64,000 bases of DNA from Alphaproteobacteria bacterium (GTDB lineage Bacteria; Pseudomonadota; Alphaproteobacteria; Caulobacterales; Maricaulaceae). Under the pieces are notes generated by a model, which was not told the origin of the DNA, ran no database searches, and was given only the letters and a program-made list of their open reading frames with translations. A program made the position numbers and the translations under genes. How positions within the stretch are numbered: the first letter of the stretch is position 1; each line of letters opens with the position of its first letter. Of the stretch, positions 61,175 through 64,000 are shown piece after piece. The stretch is from assembly GCA_024278855.1 (NCBI GenBank), contig JAJRSJ010000033.1:1-64000 (forward strand), written 5' to 3'.

Positions 61175-61879
61175 ATGGCCAATATAGCTTTGGTAGACGA
61201 CGACGAGAATATTTTGACCTCCGTATCCATGTTTTTGGAAGACGCGGGGCACGCCGTGAAATGCTATCACGACGGGGCCAGCGCCTTGGAAGCTTTAAGC
61301 AAAAACCCGGTGGACATAGCCGTATTCGACATAAAAATGCCGCGTATGGACGGAATGGAGCTTCTGCGCCGCCTCCGCCAAACATCCAATATGCCCGTGA
61401 TTTTTCTCACCTCCAAGGACGACGAATTTGACGAGGCTTTGGGGTTAAATATGGGCGCGGACGATTATATAACCAAGCCGTTTTCCCAACGTTTGTTAGG
61501 GGAGCGTATCAAGGCGGTGTTACGCCGGGCCACATTGGGCGGCGCCGAAACACTTGCGCCGCAGGAGGGTGATGATGCGGTGATCCGCAGAGGACAGTTA
61601 TTGCTTGATCCCAACCGCCATGCCTGTTCGTGGAAGGGGGAGCCTGTGCGGTTGACTGTGACAGAGTTTTTAATCCTGCACGCCTTGGCCAAACGGCCGG
61701 GCTATGTGAAAAGCCGTGATAATCTTATGGACATTGCCTATGACGACCAAGTTTATGTGGATGACCGCACTATTGACAGTCACATTAAACGCTTGCGCAA
61801 GAAGTTTCGTAAATCCGACCAGGCTTTTGACGGCATAGAAACGCTGTACGGAATTGGCTATAAATACAAAGAAGCGTAA
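61175..61879 (+). CDS. chvI: Response regulator, ChvI-like (OmpR/PhoB family)
   Basis: [41 protein letters not shown]...[19 protein letters not shown]; followed by ChvG-like kinase. Confidence 0.92.
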   Translation: MANIALVDDDENILTSVSMFLEDAGHAVKCYHDGASALEALSKNPVDIAVFDIKMPRMDGMELLRRLRQTSNMPVIFLTSKDDEFDEALGLNMGADDYITKPFSQRLLGERIKAVLRRATLGGAETLAPQEGDDAVIRRGQLLLDPNRHACSWKGEPVRLTVTEFLILHALAKRPGYVKSRDNLMDIAYDDQVYVDDRTIDSHIKRLRKKFRKSDQAFDGIETLYGIGYKYKEA

Positions 61880-61908
61880 ATACAAAGAAGCGCAAATATA
61901 AGGAAGCG
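61861..61908 (+). repeat. 16-bp tandem repeat x3 spanning the chvI stop codon
   Basis: taaatacaaagaagcg / taaatacaaagaagcg / caaatataaggaagcg. Confidence 0.85.
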
Positions 61909-61926
61909 TAAACATTATTCGCGTAT

Positions 61927-63687
61927 ATGGGCGCCAAAGAGGACGCGAGCCAAATGGCAATTGCCAATAAATTCAAATTAAAACTTCCTCGCCCCCGTAG
62001 ACATGTGCGCGGGGTGCGCCGCTTTATCATGTTCTCGACCTTGACCCGGATGATATTTTTGGCGAATTTGTTGGGCTTGATTATTTTAATTACGGGTGCA
62101 TTGACCTTAAACCAGTTTTCGCGCAGCTTAATCGATGCGAAAATCGATAATTTGCATTCGCAAACCCGAATGATTGCCAACCTTCTGGGCGGTCAAGCAA
62201 CCGGCGGCGGCGCTGCGGCAACACTAGACGAAGATGAGGCACGCCGTATTTTGGCCCGCATTGATGTACCCGATAAAGCCCGCATTCGTCTTTATGACCG
62301 AAATGCCGTTCTGGTTGCAGATAGCGACCAACTTGATGACAGGGTGGAGATTGGCACATTAGCTCCAATTACCACAAACACGCCTACGGTTGAACCAAAA
62401 ACCGCTTGGTGGATTAAACTACAAGACAGGAGCGATGAATGGGTCAATAACTGGCGGGTGTTTCGAAACTACCGGAAACAACAACAAAGGTTTTTGGAAC
62501 GGGACATCAAAAATGCTTTACTTGGGGAAACCGTATCCGGGGAGCAATATGAGGGCAGAAACCTGATCGTGTCTGTGGCAATGCCGGTTAAGCGGGTCGC
62601 AGATATTCAAGGGGCGGTGGTTTTTGAGACCCATGATGTGGATGCCATATTGGCGTCCCAGCGCCGGGGTCTGACCCCGATTATTCTTATCGCTATATTG
62701 GCGTCTATATTGTCGTCTTTGGCTTTGACTTTGTTTATCGCCTTACCGGTTCGCCGCTTGGCCCGGGCGGCTGAACAAGTTGTGCGCTCGTCAGACAAGC
62801 GCGATATAATACCGGATTTATCAGACCGCCGCGACGAGATAGGAGACCTCTCCGTTGTTATGCGCGAAATGACCAGCGGGCTGTATAACCGGATTGACGA
62901 TATTGCAAAATTTGCCGCTGATGTTGCCCACGAAATTAAAAACCCCCTAACGTCTTTGCGTTCGGCTAGCGAAACCCTGCGCGGCTCTAAAACCAAAGAG
63001 CGGCGCAACAAATTGATCGATATCATCCAAAAAGATGTTGCCCGCATGGACAGGTTAATCACGGATATTTCCAAAGCGTCGCGTATGGACGCGGCTTTGG
63101 CCAAGGAAAAGGCACAGCCTTTGGATGTGCATAAATTCTTGGGCGACATGGTAGACTTTTATACCCAAACCCGAGAGGAAGCCGCTGTGGATGTGGTATT
63201 GACCACGGCTAAAGACGCAGACAACCCGGTTATGATTCCGGCCCTAGAAAATTCTTTGGGTCAGGTTATGCGCAATTTAATCGACAACGCTTTGACGTTC
63301 TCTCCCGAAAACGATGCCCCAAGCAATAAAACCGCCAGCGTCAGAAGTGCCAGAAGTGTCAGACTTGCCTACCAAAAAGGTGCCGGAGACGCGGACGGGA
63401 CGGCGTTCATTACGATTGATGATGACGGCGTTGGTATTGAGAAAAATGATTTGGAAGCGATATTTAGACGCTTTTACACCCAACGCCCCAAGGGAACGGC
63501 CTTTGGCAATCATTCTGGCCTCGGTTTGGCTATATGTCGCCAAATTATGGATGCCCACGGCGGCACAATTACGGCTAGCAACCGTACAGACGCTGCGGGG
63601 AAAACCACCGGGGCTCGCTTTACATTGGCGCTTCCACTCCAAACAGTTGAAAAAGAAAACCCCAAGCATAAGAATATAAATAAATAA
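61927..63687 (+). CDS. chvG: Sensor histidine kinase, ChvG-like
   Basis: TM segments, HAMP, FAADVAHEIKNPLTSLRSASETL H-box, GLGLAICRQIMDAHGG ATPase motif. Confidence 0.92.
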   Translation: MGAKEDASQMAIANKFKLKLPRPRRHVRGVRRFIMFSTLTRMIFLANLLGLIILITGALTLNQFSRSLIDAKIDNLHSQTRMIANLLGGQATGGGAAATLDEDEARRILARIDVPDKARIRLYDRNAVLVADSDQLDDRVEIGTLAPITTNTPTVEPKTAWWIKLQDRSDEWVNNWRVFRNYRKQQQRFLERDIKNALLGETVSGEQYEGRNLIVSVAMPVKRVADIQGAVVFETHDVDAILASQRRGLTPIILIAILASILSSLALTLFIALPVRRLARAAEQVVRSSDKRDIIPDLSDRRDEIGDLSVVMREMTSGLYNRIDDIAKFAADVAHEIKNPLTSLRSASETLRGSKTKERRNKLIDIIQKDVARMDRLITDISKASRMDAALAKEKAQPLDVHKFLGDMVDFYTQTREEAAVDVVLTTAKDADNPVMIPALENSLGQVMRNLIDNALTFSPENDAPSNKTASVRSARSVRLAYQKGAGDADGTAFITIDDDGVGIEKNDLEAIFRRFYTQRPKGTAFGNHSGLGLAICRQIMDAHGGTITASNRTDAAGKTTGARFTLALPLQTVEKENPKHKNINK

Positions 63688-63766
63688 CGCACCACCAAGA
63701 GTAAATAACGCTTTTCATTCCCCCTTGAATTTGTTTAACTGCCAGTCTGTAGACGAGGGGTCGAAC

Positions 63767-64000
63767 TTGATCGGATTGGTATTGGTAACGCACGGACGTT
63801 TGGCTGAGGAGCTGAAACTGGCCACGGAACATGTGGTCGGGCCGCTCTTGCAATTTGGCACAGTCTGTATTGGCGCCGATGATGATTTGGAATTTGCCGC
63901 CAACGCGGTGCAAGCTGCCGTCACAAAGGCAGACACGGGCGACGGTGTCATGTTGCTCACTGATATGTTTGGCGGCACGCCGTCCAATTTGTCGATCTCG
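63767..64000 (+). CDS. PTS sugar transporter subunit IIA (EIIA-Man type), 3' truncated; probable TTG start
   Basis: Manual translation LIGLVLVTHGRLAEELKLATEHVVGPLLQFGTVCIGADDDLEFAANAVQAAVTKADTGDGVMLLTDMFGGTPSNLSIS. Confidence 0.85.
   Translation, partial: MIGLVLVTHGRLAEELKLATEHVVGPLLQFGTVCIGADDDLEFAANAVQAAVTKADTGDGVMLLTDMFGGTPSNLSIS

Overview
The window looks like an alphaproteobacterial chromosomal segment spanning a likely replication origin. Left to right it holds: an exopolysaccharide locus (polysaccharide deacetylase, GT2, flippase, polyprenyl glycosylphosphotransferase); a tRNA-Ser / orphan lipoprotein / integrase-remnant / tRNA-Val interval; feoAB; peptidases M28 and M3; a yacG-rne/rng-maf-infA-LMWPTP-UPF0262-DUF2948-murA block; gppA-rlmE; ggt; yraN-rsmI; an LpoA-like lipoprotein; hemW-rdgB; DUF2975+HTH; mscS; a VWA protein; gpsA-tsaD; a mitofilin-like gene and hemY; dnaQ-rho; an AT-rich intergenic region with clustered DnaA-box-like sites (putative oriC, ~43.4-44.0 kb); ppsR-maf-aroE-coaE; tandem GDPD lipoproteins; mnmE-mnmG-rsmG; a Type ISP/IIG-like restriction-modification protein; parA-parB; a ubiH-like gene; arsC-like; chvI-chvG; and a PTS IIA start. 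Main observations: (1) putative oriC with perfect parS palindromes inside mnmE and rsmG coding sequence, both encoding the same NVSRETF peptide; (2) four conserved genes broken by single lesions: flippase (TGA), UPF0262 (TAA), hemW (TAG) and tsaD (1-nt frameshift); (3) an RM gene between rsmG and parA, next to a ~200-bp inverted-repeat element; (4) short tandem duplications at the 3' ends of ggt, the ubiH-like gene and chvI; (5) two near-identical CRP/FNR-like palindromes bracketing a small membrane ORF. I did not find a clearly novel multi-gene system. Everything comes from reading the sequence and recalled family knowledge; no searches were run.
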